From Trichobilharzia szidati (lineage: Eukaryota; Platyhelminthes; Trematoda; Strigeidida; Schistosomatidae), in assembly GCA_944472155.2 (NCBI GenBank), contig OX235272.1:3456354-3520353 (forward strand): DNA of 64,000 bases, written 5' to 3'. Below, in pieces: positions 44,701 through 53,122 of this stretch. The notes beneath the pieces are model-generated. The model made no database searches. It saw only the letters and a list, made by a program, of their open reading frames with translations, and had not been told where the DNA came from. Positions within the stretch are counted from its first letter, which is position 1. Every line of letters starts with the position of its first letter. The translations under genes were made by a program, and so were the position numbers.

Positions 44701-45051
44701 CTTTCCAACCCACTTCATCAATAGGTACAACATTTCCTTTCTTTCCGTTCCTTTTCTCTCTCTTCTTTTTCCGTTATGTGCTGCTTTGTCTCTTTCTCTC
44801 GCTTACGCCAGTTAATAAGACAGCTCCCACTTCTCTGACACCTTCAAACACTGTTTCAGCTTTACCTTTGCTACTGAACATGCCAATGTATTGTTGTAAT
44901 AATGAACTGTGGTTTCCTTAATCTATGTAGAATTCTATTTATTGATAATGTACTAACTGGATGCAATACTGTAGTAAAAACGCTGAGAATTCCATTCTGT
45001 ATCACAAGTACTGTTTTGGAATAAAGCAAATTATTATTATTATTATTAAAA
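41777..45051 (+). mobile_element. CR1-like non-LTR retrotransposon, intact ORF
   Basis: 3.3-kb insertion bounded by the 43-bp duplication. It has a 5' leader of about 105 bp, one 911-codon ORF, about 400 bp of 3' UTR ending GGAATAAAGCAAATTATTAT and an A-run. No ORF1 is present; the copy may be slightly 5'-truncated or the family may have a single ORF. Related truncated copies: 49988-51110 and 63430-64000, both minus. Confidence 0.88.
41883..44618 (+). CDS. CR1-like endonuclease/reverse transcriptase, 911 aa
   Basis: N-terminal apurinic-type endonuclease: NTNCRSLPNEI, LQETWL, SGGGVATFI, ITGDFNSSD and NSDHSIV, so the catalytic N, E, D, N, D and H are present. RT from about residue 460: SRSLGPDGIPAYVLKQ, FRPIAINSPFLKLMEKL, AYRRGRSTLDAA, motif A CTFLDFTSAFDSVPR, motif B GVPQGAVLSPLLFSFF and motif C KYADDLSVS. 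A C-terminal thumb-like region follows, to about residue 910. It nicks DNA and primes reverse transcription of its own RNA in the nucleus. The ATG at 41883 is the first in frame and gives the full endonuclease. No stop or frameshift, so the copy may be mobile. Confidence 0.92.
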   Translation: MNSKRIIYSRNFIIHLRPNDFHIPKKSRRKHRSGWQRALKRTPIHLTTVPVIMNTNCRSLPNEIMYLQSLMSTDTYHNTAIITLQETWLHELYDDNLISLKDFILFRQDRICCNKKSGGGVATFINSKWSISNDVCFSFTNDFIDCITVKCRPKHLPKYKHIFITNMYISPSCSLSNLSNFADEFTMFAAANFDNSLSVITGDFNSSDCSFLEALGHSNIVKFPTRLDKTLDLVFTNDEGIYEARKRAPILNSDHSIVRVLPKIYSKTHIKVFSHLSMKAQQRCYSSENLLNLRCMLKNTNWDLFHESSLDDTIVNITDYLKFCLDICCPKQTLFKRLDRFSSPYLKQLRRKKETLYISKDKLGLKKINAQIKSEIKNLNAIYNDTLLSCKSPISMWKLFNEITGNSKRCNTFPSYDVNALNQSFIRCPSTLTTSNVTYHVAENFHDFNTLDVLKCLKTLKPSRSLGPDGIPAYVLKQCADVLCSPLTNILNASFSKNIVPDAWKDIKIVPVPKPGNGKNVKFRPIAINSPFLKLMEKLILLKLEPSLKSFEDPKQFAYRRGRSTLDAAAVLHNNIVSSLDKGATYVRCTFLDFTSAFDSVPRCLLLNKLSLTKTESWVTNWLHSYFSNRMQYTVYKSKSSSGALTEAGVPQGAVLSPLLFSFFLHDLPSSNDINFVKYADDLSVSLPIKCQSDCSKLNGFLSEISQWSKENGLTLNPSKCQTVNFTFRHKSDLNKLFGFHEVCNIDGTEIETKSEIKYLGLILSADLSWSSHILAISKKIFRLTFYIKKLKHSGITQPLLLQFVNSRILPIILYCSPLVFPGLLKKDYNILCRMLNVVSRVSNVPLNQLVNILVDRHMDSCEKWAKSILSNSHHPLHSQLSPCISSGKTRSQYRKLYARTSKYKTQPYPS

Positions 45052-45094
45052 AAAAAGTAAATCAGGTGACCAGAAAGTTTAAAATCCAAGTCAA
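45052..45094 (+). repeat. Target-site duplication, right copy (43 bp)
   Basis: Identical to 41734-41776, followed by the continuation of the PLE (TAGAAAATGGTCAATACATA), which the left copy lacks. Confidence 0.88.
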
Positions 45095-45285
45095 TAGAAA
45101 ATGGTCAATACATATGTAAAGATGGTTACCAGGAGACGCAATTATATCACTCATGAAGAAATTTCAATCATTTCACTTTAAGGTAAATATTGCGCTGAAG
45201 ATGTTGTCCAGAAGGACGATGCAACTAAATCAACCAGCTCAGAGAACACTATTAATTGCAAATCATCCACCGGAGCTACAAATCT

Positions 45286-45405
45286 TCTCTAATAATAGAT
45301 TGTGTTGGAAACCTTGTTATTCAGTAAATAATACTGTATCACTGTGTGATACATCTAATAAACAAACTAATATGGAATTACTTCTGCCAACGTGTTGCTT
45401 TTTAC
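45286..45405 (+). mobile_element. PLE-C 3'-terminal fragment
   Basis: TAATAGATTGTGTTGGAAAC ... GTGTGATACATCTAATAAAC matches the ends of family C at 4830-4915 and 38870-38930. Directly follows the end of the family B element. Confidence 0.6.
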
Positions 45406-45624
45406 GCATTTAGAAAGAACAACAGATTGAGCGAAGACATATGCATTCCTTTTCAATTAATTCCTTGTCATCGACTGGCTCTACTCTAATATGTAGTTCT
45501 TTACATCAAAAGTTTTACCAGTCAAGTGGTTATTTTACTCCATCAGTTTTACGTATACGGGGGTGAAATTAAGAAGTTAGAAGTCATCAAAACAATCAAC
45601 TAATAGATGTTAGTGACAAGATAT

Positions 45625-46640
45625 CTAAGTTTTGAATGATGGAGGGGTAAAATTTAGTCATGGGATTCGAGGTAAGTTATTCATAGGCGTTCGCAACAAG
45701 CCATTACATAATCATGAAATTTGTCAAATAATGATGACTAAGAAGAATAGGATGACTCAGAATAATTACGTAAAAACCTCAAAACCACCTTATACGCTAT
45801 TTTCCACAAATTTCTTATGCACCGGATGTAAAACTCCCACCAGACATTTCGCTTTTGAATCTTGTGGAAAACAGCGTAAAAGATAGTTCTGAGTTTGTCG
45901 AAAAATCAATAGTGAGATCTTAACACAACTTCTGAAAAGGGTCTTCAAAATGACTTTCAACGCAGCTTAGTTATGCTGTATATTCACCACTCAACCAACA
46001 GTTGGCTCAAGAAATAAAGACAAACTACCCTGTTTCGCCTCCTCCATGTATATTTACCGGTTCAACAGCTCGTGCGAAACTAGTCTTATTGGGCGAATGA
46101 TCAATTTAGTTCATCGTCGAATTTCTGAACACCTCCCATCTAGGTTCGGTGAAGGTCAAAATAAAGCTACACGCAGCTCAATACTTGCCCATCCTGTAGA
46201 TAATGCACACCAAGTCGACCCTAACGAAGCTTTTAAAGTTAGGTATCGTATATCCCTCAACCTCTCGCCGCACGTTCTACGAGTACAACTACTGCACACA
46301 GCGGAGGCAATCAGAATTCATCTGGATAAGCCAAATCTTCATGTGTCGGAGAAAGTTCGAACAGCCCCTATCTTTGCCATGGCCAACTACATCATATCCA
46401 TCAAGTTTTTAAAAAGGATGCGTTTCCCCTTGTCACTAACTACCTTTTAACTTTGTTGATTTTTACAATTCTAGCTAATTCTATCAACTTGTTCGTATTT
46501 TATGTGACTCTTCTAAGTCATTTTTCCCTACTTTACAAATTTCTTGATTATGCAATAACTTGTTGCCAACGCCTATGAATTAACTTATCTTGAATTCCGT
46601 GGTGAATGCTCACCCCTCCACCATTCAAAACTTGAATGTC
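45625..46640 (+). mobile_element. Penelope-like element, family A, with inverted 3' end
   Basis: 45632-45780 is the reverse complement of about 46500-46640 (shared: GGCGTTCGCAACAAGCCATT, ACAAATTTCTTGATTATG-type). Between them is a broken PLE-A endonuclease region. Same architecture as at 15353-16945. Confidence 0.72.
46046..46450 (+). pseudogene. PLE-A GIY-YIG endonuclease domain
   Basis: MYIYRFNSSCETSLIGRMIN (Cys knuckle partly lost; GIY-YIG degraded to SLIGR), [36 protein letters not shown], and LLHTAEAIRIHLDKPNLHV. Lacks RT. Confidence 0.7.
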
Positions 46641-47660
46641 TTATTGCAAACATGTGACAGAGAAGATTTGTAGCTCAGGTGGATGATTTTGATGTGAATG
46701 TGTTCTCTGAGCTGGATAGTTAATTTGCGAAGCTTTCATCACCTTACTGGGTGACATTTTCAGCGCATACTTCAATTTGAAGTGAGCTTTTAGATTTCTC
46801 CACGAGTTTATTAATCATCTCTCCCGGTGACCTTGGACGTGACTGGTTGTTTTTGTGTGTTTTCACACCTTCTAGGCTAATTGTATTGGAACTGATTGTT
46901 TCTTTGACTGGTGCGTCGGTGGCATGGCGGTTAGGACGCTCGCCGACCATGCACATGGTCCAGGGTTCGATCCCCGGCCGATGCACTCCTTTACCTAGCT
47001 AAGCCAGAAATAACGCTGGTAAAGAGGAAAGGTTGGGCATGAGGCTAGCAACTTCATCCTGTAAAAAATACAAAATGCTACAGAAAATTCAACACTCTAG
47101 CTTGAAGCCCTATGTTCCACTGGGAACGTGAAGGAATAAAAGAAAGAAAGAAGAAAGAAAGAAGTTTCTTTGACTTGAAGGTTGACCCTTTGTGTGTGAC
47201 GTTTCTTTCTTATCGGTTGATAAATTTTGTCCACCTTGATGTGTCTACTGATTGATGATTCACTGGAATGCCAAGCTTCTAAAAATTCTCTAGCATTCTT
47301 GTTGTTTCCTCTGTCTAATATTTGAACGTTGTCCCATTCGAATTGATGCCCGTGGTTGTCTGTACGTAGTGATATGAGGGAGTGGATATCATGTCTTTTG
47401 ACAGCTAGCTTATGTTCGTGGATACGAAGACGGAGGGGACGTCCTCTTTGGCCAATGTAGTGTTTATCGCAGTTGATACAATCTATTTTGTAGATGATGT
47501 TGGTTTTATCTTCCTTCGCTGTTGAGTCTTTTGGTTGACATAGAATTGAGTGAAGTGACTTTGTTGGTTTGTGTACGACGTCAATTCCTAAAGGTTTGAA
47601 GAGTCTTGTAGTGATTTCTGAGATGTCCTTTATATATGGTAAGGCGATTTTCTTTGTGAT
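46641..47660 (-). mobile_element. Penelope-like element, family B, split by a SINE
   Basis: Minus-strand endonuclease at 47176-47655 (KIDCINCDKHYIGQRGRPLR, HEHKLAVKRHDIHSL, EFLEAWHSS) and 3' region at 46641-46897, with SINE-A between them. The 5' side abuts a family C end at about 47660. Confidence 0.75.
46910..47163 (+). mobile_element. SINE-A with 12-bp target duplication
   Basis: Head TGCGTCGGTGGCATGGCGGT and B box GGTTCGATCCCCGGCC, body AAGCCAGAAATAACGCTGGT, tail GAAGCCCTATGTTCCACTGG plus (GAAA)n. GTTTCTTTGACT occurs at both borders (46898-46909 and 47164-47175). It is the cleanest SINE of the window; its length with tail is 254 bp. Confidence 0.88.
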
Positions 47661-48665
47661 TCCATATTAGTTTGTTTATTAGGTACATCACACAGTGAAA
47701 CAGTATTATTTACTGGATGACGTTTCGAACAAAATTTATTGTTCATAATCATATCAATTGTGATCACACGACTTTGACACTTGAGTTTTATAGCTTTCTT
47801 TGTTTTCTCCTATTTGTCGTAGGGGGAGTAGAATTTTCCAGATATCGGGGACAGGTGATGAATCATTCCTATTACATGTATTTGCAGTTGATTCAATAAA
47901 CAAAGCTTCTGTTATCAATCTCTCCTTATACCCTGTGACATTAGATTTTAAAACTGTCATCCTATCCCATCCTATTGTATGGTTGTGTGTGACTGCATGT
48001 AGTGCTATAGCTGAACTATTCTCTAGATTTCTTATCTTATTCGGGTCAACCAATCTAGATTTTGCTAAGTTTTTATGCTCAGCTAGTCTGACTGCCCCTG
48101 TTCTACTAGTTTGACCTATGTATTTGACCTGACAATCATCGCAGGCAGGGTATTAGATAAACTAAATTGTTTTGTTTTAAAGGCTCCACAGGATTGATCC
48201 TTTAACGGACAAAGCTTGTTTCTAATTGAGTTTGTGGGTTTGAATGCCATCCACTTTTATTCCTGTCATGTTGAGAATTCTGCGTGATGTTTCCGAGGTT
48301 CCTTCCTTGTATGGAATTACTACTGATGATTTAGACTCTTTATTGTTGGTGTCGTCATCAATATTATTATTATTGTCACTATTACCATTATCATTATTAT
48401 TGTTATTATCACTATCGCTATTATCATTATTTATTTTATTTTTACATTTCCTTACATATTTCCTGACTAATTTATCCGGGTAATTATTAAGTTTCAATGC
48501 TTCTTATATATGTATCAGTTCTTGGTTTAGACTTTCTTTGGTACTACTTAATTTTTGTGCTCTGTCATTTAAACATTTCACCAATCCTATTTTTACTGAC
48601 ATAGGATGGGATGATCAGAAGTCCAAATATCTGTTTGAATGTGTGGGTTTCCTGTAAACACTAGT
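47661..48665 (-). mobile_element. Penelope-like element, family C, decayed
   Basis: Minus-strand copy colinear with 39870-40800. One frame (48222-48497) contains the Asn/Asp-rich tract and PYKEGTSETSRRILNMTG; another (47754-48053) contains [20 protein letters not shown] and ERLITEALFIES. It ends at the 5' side in an inverted junction at about 48670. Confidence 0.75.
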
Positions 48666-48745
48666 GTTTACTGGGAAGTTAAACACTAGTGTTTACAGGA
48701 AACCCACACACTCAAACAGATATTTGGACTTCCACTCATCCCATC
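48600..48745. repeat. PLE-C inverted junction (palindrome)
   Basis: GTGGGTTTCCTGTAAACACT AGTG and its reverse complement meet around 48664-48680 with a 16-bp spacer; arms are about 60 bp. The plus-strand arm continues as PLE-C to about 48776. Confidence 0.75.
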
Positions 48746-48775
48746 CTATGTCAGTAAAAATAGGACTGGTGAAAT

Positions 48776-49012
48776 GTGCGTCGGTGGCACAGCGGTAAAA
48801 TGCTCGCCAGCCACACAGGCGGTCCGAGGTTCGATTCACGTCCACAGATGCACTCATTTACCTCACTAAGCCAGTAATAAGACCGGCAAAAGAGGGAAGG
48901 TTGGGCATGAGGCTAGTAACTCTATCCCTTAAAAATAAACACCACTGCTACAGAAACTCCAAGCGTTTAGCTTGAAGCCCTATGTTCCACTGGGAACGTA
49001 AAGGGATGAAAA
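48776..49012 (+). mobile_element. SINE-A
   Basis: Head GCGTCGGTGGCACAGCGGTA, B box GGTTCGATTCA, body ending GAGGCTAGTAACTCTATCCC, tail CTTGAAGCCCTATGTTCCAC TGGGAACG. No clear target duplication. PLE-C sequence does not continue on its right side. Confidence 0.8.
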
Positions 49013-49465
49013 AAATTGATGTGGTGACTTGTAACCTATTAATTTGATCCCGCCTATACCAAAAACTGATGGACTAAACTTACCACTTGATTGATTAAGC
49101 TTTTGGTGGGAAATTAAAATCTGTTCATCAGTGTAGAGGAATCCGATGATGATGGACTATTTGAAGTGAAGAAATGCATATTTCTTCGCTCAATCGGTTG
49201 CTTTTTCGACAGCTTTTACATCGTATTTGGAAACAGTGTGGACTATTTCTAAAGGACAATCAAAAGCCTGTTTTTTCTGCATAAATAACGCATGTTAGTG
49301 TCACTCATTTTTGTATGATGAAGATTTCTTGAAGTTACATGGGATTACTCGCTGCTGATTTCAAATGAATGGGAATTCCCCCGTCTGTTGGTATGTGTGC
49401 AGCTCGTTGGTAAATCCTGCTGGTGTCTTCAGATTAACATGATTCTAGTAAAGAACAAATCTTCA
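49013..49465. other. Stretch with one weak exon-like signal
   Basis: The minus strand of 49084-49156 is an open 73-nt segment between a CAAATAG acceptor and a GTAAGTTT donor. There is no partner exon in a matching phase, so I do not call it. Otherwise nothing is recognised. Confidence 0.3.
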
Positions 49466-49469
49466 TTCG

Positions 49470-49960
49470 GATATTTAGGTTGGTTCATTATCCTGCAGGG
49501 ATAAAATCAAGGGACAAACAAGATCTATTCGTAGATCTGTTTTAGCACACCTCGCAGTAAGTGAGCATGAAGTTAATATTAATAAAGCATTTGGAATTAC
49601 TTAACACATTCCGATCAATGTTATTTTTGATTTATAAAGTTCGTCATCTACATATAGCAGAGGCTGTTGGAATCCACCTAAGGAGGTCAGACTTGTGTGG
49701 GTTTGGAAGAAATTACAGCGGCCATTTTCCTTAACTTGTCCTCTGCTAACTGAATGTGAAAAATTGATAATTTCTCCCTCATTCTGAGAGTTTTACAGGT
49801 TATCATTACCTGAATCACTGTATCTCTTCTGACTGCTTCATCTTAGATTACTTTGATTAAGTCATCAACTTGAACACTCATTTATTTCTAAATAACACGC
49901 TCTATTGTATTACGAAATAATGCATTATGCATTCCACTTGCTGGAACCGTCTCTACCCTC
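49470..49960 (+). mobile_element. Penelope-like element, family A, relic
   Basis: CAAGATCTATTCGTAGATCTGTTTTAGCACACC and the TATAGCAGAGGCTGTTGGAATCC stretch match the 'RSSILAH' and 'AEAIGIH' regions of the PLE-A endonuclease. Many stops. Confidence 0.55.
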
Positions 49961-49987
49961 AAACTGTTTGTATTAATTTTCTTGGTC

Positions 49988-51110
49988 AGTTAATAATAAT
50001 AATAATAGCTTTATTCCAAACAGTATTTGTGGTACATGTATGGAATTTTCAGCGTGCATTACAATATTGCATCTAATTACCTCATAAATTTTTATAAGAT
50101 TTTAAAATTAAAAGCAACAACAACAAAAAGAAAAAAAGAGAAATAAAAGAAATAAAAAAGGACGGCATTGCATTCACATATTTGAACAATGCAACACAGG
50201 ATATGAAATATAAAATTAGTCTGTAATAGAATATGTGAGCAACAATATAATAGTAAGAAAGAAAGGAGAACAAAAGCTAATGGGAACTATTTGTTAGAGT
50301 GCCGCAGTAAGTTGATCGTGTCATACCTAACAGATTTCTCATCACATAACAGCTGTGCCAGATAAGGTATTGTGGAGATTTTGTACTTGTTAGTCCTAGC
50401 ATATAGCCTCCTATAGTTGCTTCTAGTTCTACCAAATGAAATGCAAGGAGAGAGCTGCGTATGGAGAGGGTGTTCGGGGTCTGACAATATATTATTCGCT
50501 AGTTTCTTACATGACATTATATGTCTATCCACAATGGCGTTAACCAGTTGGTTTAACGAAATCCCACTTGCCCTACTAACAGCTTTTAGTGCCCTACGCA
50601 GCGAAGCAAAGTCTTTCTTGAGTAGTCCAGGAAACGTTAATGGGGAGCAGTAAAAAGGGATGGTTAGAATACAAGAGTTGACAAACTGAGAAAGCGAAGA
50701 CTGCTTTGTACCAGACTGCATTAATTTCCTGACGTAGAACGTTAAGCGAAACATCTTTCTAGTAACTAGCAAGATGTGAGAGGACCAGGAAAGATCGGAG
50801 GAAATACTCAGTCCAAGGTACTTGACATTAGATGTACTTTCAACCTCTATGCCGTCAATGATAGTGGGACCATGTGAGCTAGCTAGTTGTTGTAGGTCAC
50901 GTTTTCGTCTGAAAGTGAAATTTACTACCTGACATTTAGACGGATTCAACTTAAGTCCGTTTGAAGAGGACCACTGACTAATTTCCAAGAGAAAGTTATT
51001 TAATTTGGAACAGTCTGACTGAGAGTTGACAGGCATGGAGACAGAGAGGTCATCAGCATACTTGACAGGGTCATACTGACTAATTATTGTTAACAAACTT
51101 GTCACCACTA
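49988..51110 (-). mobile_element. CR1-like LINE, 5'-truncated copy
   Basis: Its 3' end (antisense AATAATAATAATAGCTTTAT) corresponds to the tail of 41777-45051. Coding similarity extends up to RT motif C at about 51060; upstream sequence is rearranged. Confidence 0.8.
50287..51070 (-). pseudogene. CR1-like RT, C-terminal third
   Basis: Starts at motif C VKYADDLSVSMPVNSQSDCS and runs without stop to the element's C-terminus (RKMFRLTFYVRKLMQSGTKQ, LLKKDFASLRRALKAVSRAS, TRSNYRRLYARTNKYK). It aligns residue by residue with the intact 911-aa protein at roughly two-thirds identity by eye, so it belongs to a related subfamily. Confidence 0.8.
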
Positions 51111-51184
51111 GATTGGTAAAGTATTTTTGTATTGTAGTCGAAAATACTCTGTATGTCATATATGTTAGAACCACGTTCACCTAT

Positions 51185-52620
51185 AATAGTTTGAAAAAAA
51201 TTTGGGCATTGGATATATATATGGTGACACTCATTATTACAAAAAATCTATTTGTATTTCCCAATGAATGATAAGCAAAACGATACTGTTGTTTTTACTG
51301 ACGTTTCGCTATTTAATGCTGCCCCTAATAGCTTTATCAAAGTATTATTAGACCAAAATTTACAAAATCTCAGCTTACATATAAAAACTTATTCATCATT
51401 CCTCAGCATGGGGGCATTTTTCCATTGTCAAGTTGGACAATTAGTAAAGATATCCAGGTGTAGATTGTTGGATTTGATCAGTATGAAAAAATGTAAAAGC
51501 AGCATATTTATACATAATGAAATTGCTTATCACATTCGTGTTCGTTTTGTCATTTCATGGGGGATGGAGGCGCTGTAACCAGGTCAAATCCTATTTTAGT
51601 CCATCATTTCAATTCAGACAATTCGCATTCCATATAATATATGAAGTGCTTCTGATGATGTTAGACGTTCTTTGTGACTTCTCAAATTTTTCTGTATTAT
51701 TTCAGTACTATCAAAATCAATTTTGTGGCCTGATTCTATAGCGCAGCATGTAGACGAGCTATGGCTGATGATTTTTCAAGCTTTTCTAGTTCACTCACTG
51801 GATTTCTTGGTGGTCGAACAGATGCTCTACGGTGTTCATTTCTGATGTTGAGCTTATTGAGTACCCTTCTGATACTGTCTGACCTCTCTACTGTATATGG
51901 AATGACAACTGTTGGGGTTCATGTTTTCGAAACACGTTTTCAACCATGCCTAATGTCAGTGTTGATTTTGTTGATGAACTTCTTTGGGTAGTTGTTTTGC
52001 TTGATAGTCTAAGTAATGTTTGATATTTATTCTTCTTTTTCTTTCTCATCTGTTATCTAAGAGTGCGCTCGTCTAAGGAGACTTGAAACAACTGATACCT
52101 TTGCACTCATGGAGTGTGATGATCCGAAGCCTAAATATTTATTGGAGTGTGTTTTCTTCCTGAATGTAGACATACTTAAATGTCCGTTTTCCCTCCTCTT
52201 AACTAGCCAGGTGGTCTAGAAATGGTAGTTCACCGAAATCTGATAAAGCTTCCGAAGTAAAATGGATTCTGGGAGATAGATTGTTTATTTTCTCCAAAAA
52301 ATAAACTGTGTAGAACTCGTTTTATCACTACGAAAGTATCATCTACATATCTTAACCATATTTTAGGAGTGAGTATGCTTAAAAAGATGTTATCTTTGGA
52401 TTTATTCATGAACCGATTGACGACTATTGGGGAGACTGGTGAACTCATAGCAACATCATTTGTCTGTCTATATAAATTCCTTTAAATGTAAAATAATTAC
52501 TTTCTAGACAGAATTTCAAGCTCTTAATTATTTCACTGGTGTCTAGTGGACATCTTTATGATAGCGTTGTATTTGATTCTAGTTGACTGGAAATGTTTTT
52601 CATTCATTGAGAAATACAAA
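51185..52620 (-). mobile_element. Penelope-like element relic (family D-like)
   Basis: A minus frame at 52230-52448 carries SSPVSPIVVNRFMNKSKDNI and RYVDDTFVVIKR (RT motifs B and C of PLEs). The remainder toward 51185 is broken endonuclease and a 3' region with ACTGACGTTTCGCTATTTAA, a PLE-end type motif. Confidence 0.65.
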
Positions 52621-52739
52621 AAACTCTGTATATCAATTAGAGTAGAGCCATAGATGAGGATCTAATGGAAAAGTGAATATTTACTCGTTCAATCCTTCTA
52701 TCTCCCCCACATGAGTCCCCTCGAGAAATGATGACTTCC

Positions 52740-52840
52740 AGTGAAATTCAGATGGCTGACAGATATTTAGATCCAACCGATGAATCTAAATTAGGACAAC
52801 ATGCCTGCATATTCTGGATTCCACTGTCGGTGAACTTCAA
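52740..52840 (+). mobile_element. Smα-type hammerhead SINE relic
   Basis: CCGATGAATCTAAATTAGGAC followed by ACATGC and TTCTGGATTCCACTGTC aligns with the hammerhead and downstream sequence at 24145-24205. Core CCGATGA has the C3 that the other copies lack, but U4 is changed and GAAA reads AACA. Confidence 0.5.
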
Positions 52841-53016
52841 TCAGAAAGGTGGCGAGATGAAGATTCACCTTTGTGAAATCATCAAAGGAAGCAAAAATAG
52901 AAAGTCATTTTCAATATAAACTTCTCTATTTATATTGTGACAAAATACTCTGTGTAGGAAATGAATCAACATGTATTATTTGAGATGAAATTCAATCCAG
53001 TTTGTGTGAATAATAA

Positions 53017-53122
53017 TCAGTCGAGAAGAACCTTCATCTTTTCAATTTGTCCGACAAAAGCCATGACATCCGTACAACTCTCGTCTTCTGCTTTCACAGG
53101 TAATTGCGTGTATTGTGTTTCA
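53017..53122 (-). CDS. Unrecognised host gene, terminal exon with stop codon
   Basis: The acceptor is TTTTCATCTCCCAG (AG at 53123-53124). The exon starts with the third base of an Ala codon, encodes ETQYTQLPVKAEDESCTDVM and AFVGQIEKMKVLLD, and stops at TGA (53017-53019). No clear AATAAA was found immediately downstream on this strand. Confidence 0.68.

Larger units (their letters stand above)
40817..45285 (+). mobile_element. Penelope-like element, family B, with inverted 3' end and a nested CR1-like LINE
   Basis: The left arm 40817-41160 is the reverse complement of the right part (about 41600-41776 continued at 45095-45260 after the nested LINE). The central piece holds an open GIY-YIG frame. 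Removing 41777-45094 (the LINE and one target duplicate) restores a continuous PLE, and the left arm shows the uninterrupted sequence. Confidence 0.85.

Noticed and set aside
46911..46986. tRNA gene call for the GCGTCGGTGGC ... GATCCCCGGCC segment
   Set aside because: A and B boxes are present, but the cloverleaf does not close, and the same head occurs in dispersed copies with SINE bodies and target duplications.
49084..49156. Minus-strand exon-like segment (GFLYTDEQILISHQKL) with good splice sites
   Set aside because: It lies downstream of the stop of the minus-strand gene, no partner exon in matching phase was found, and a 24-codon open segment is expected by chance fairly often.
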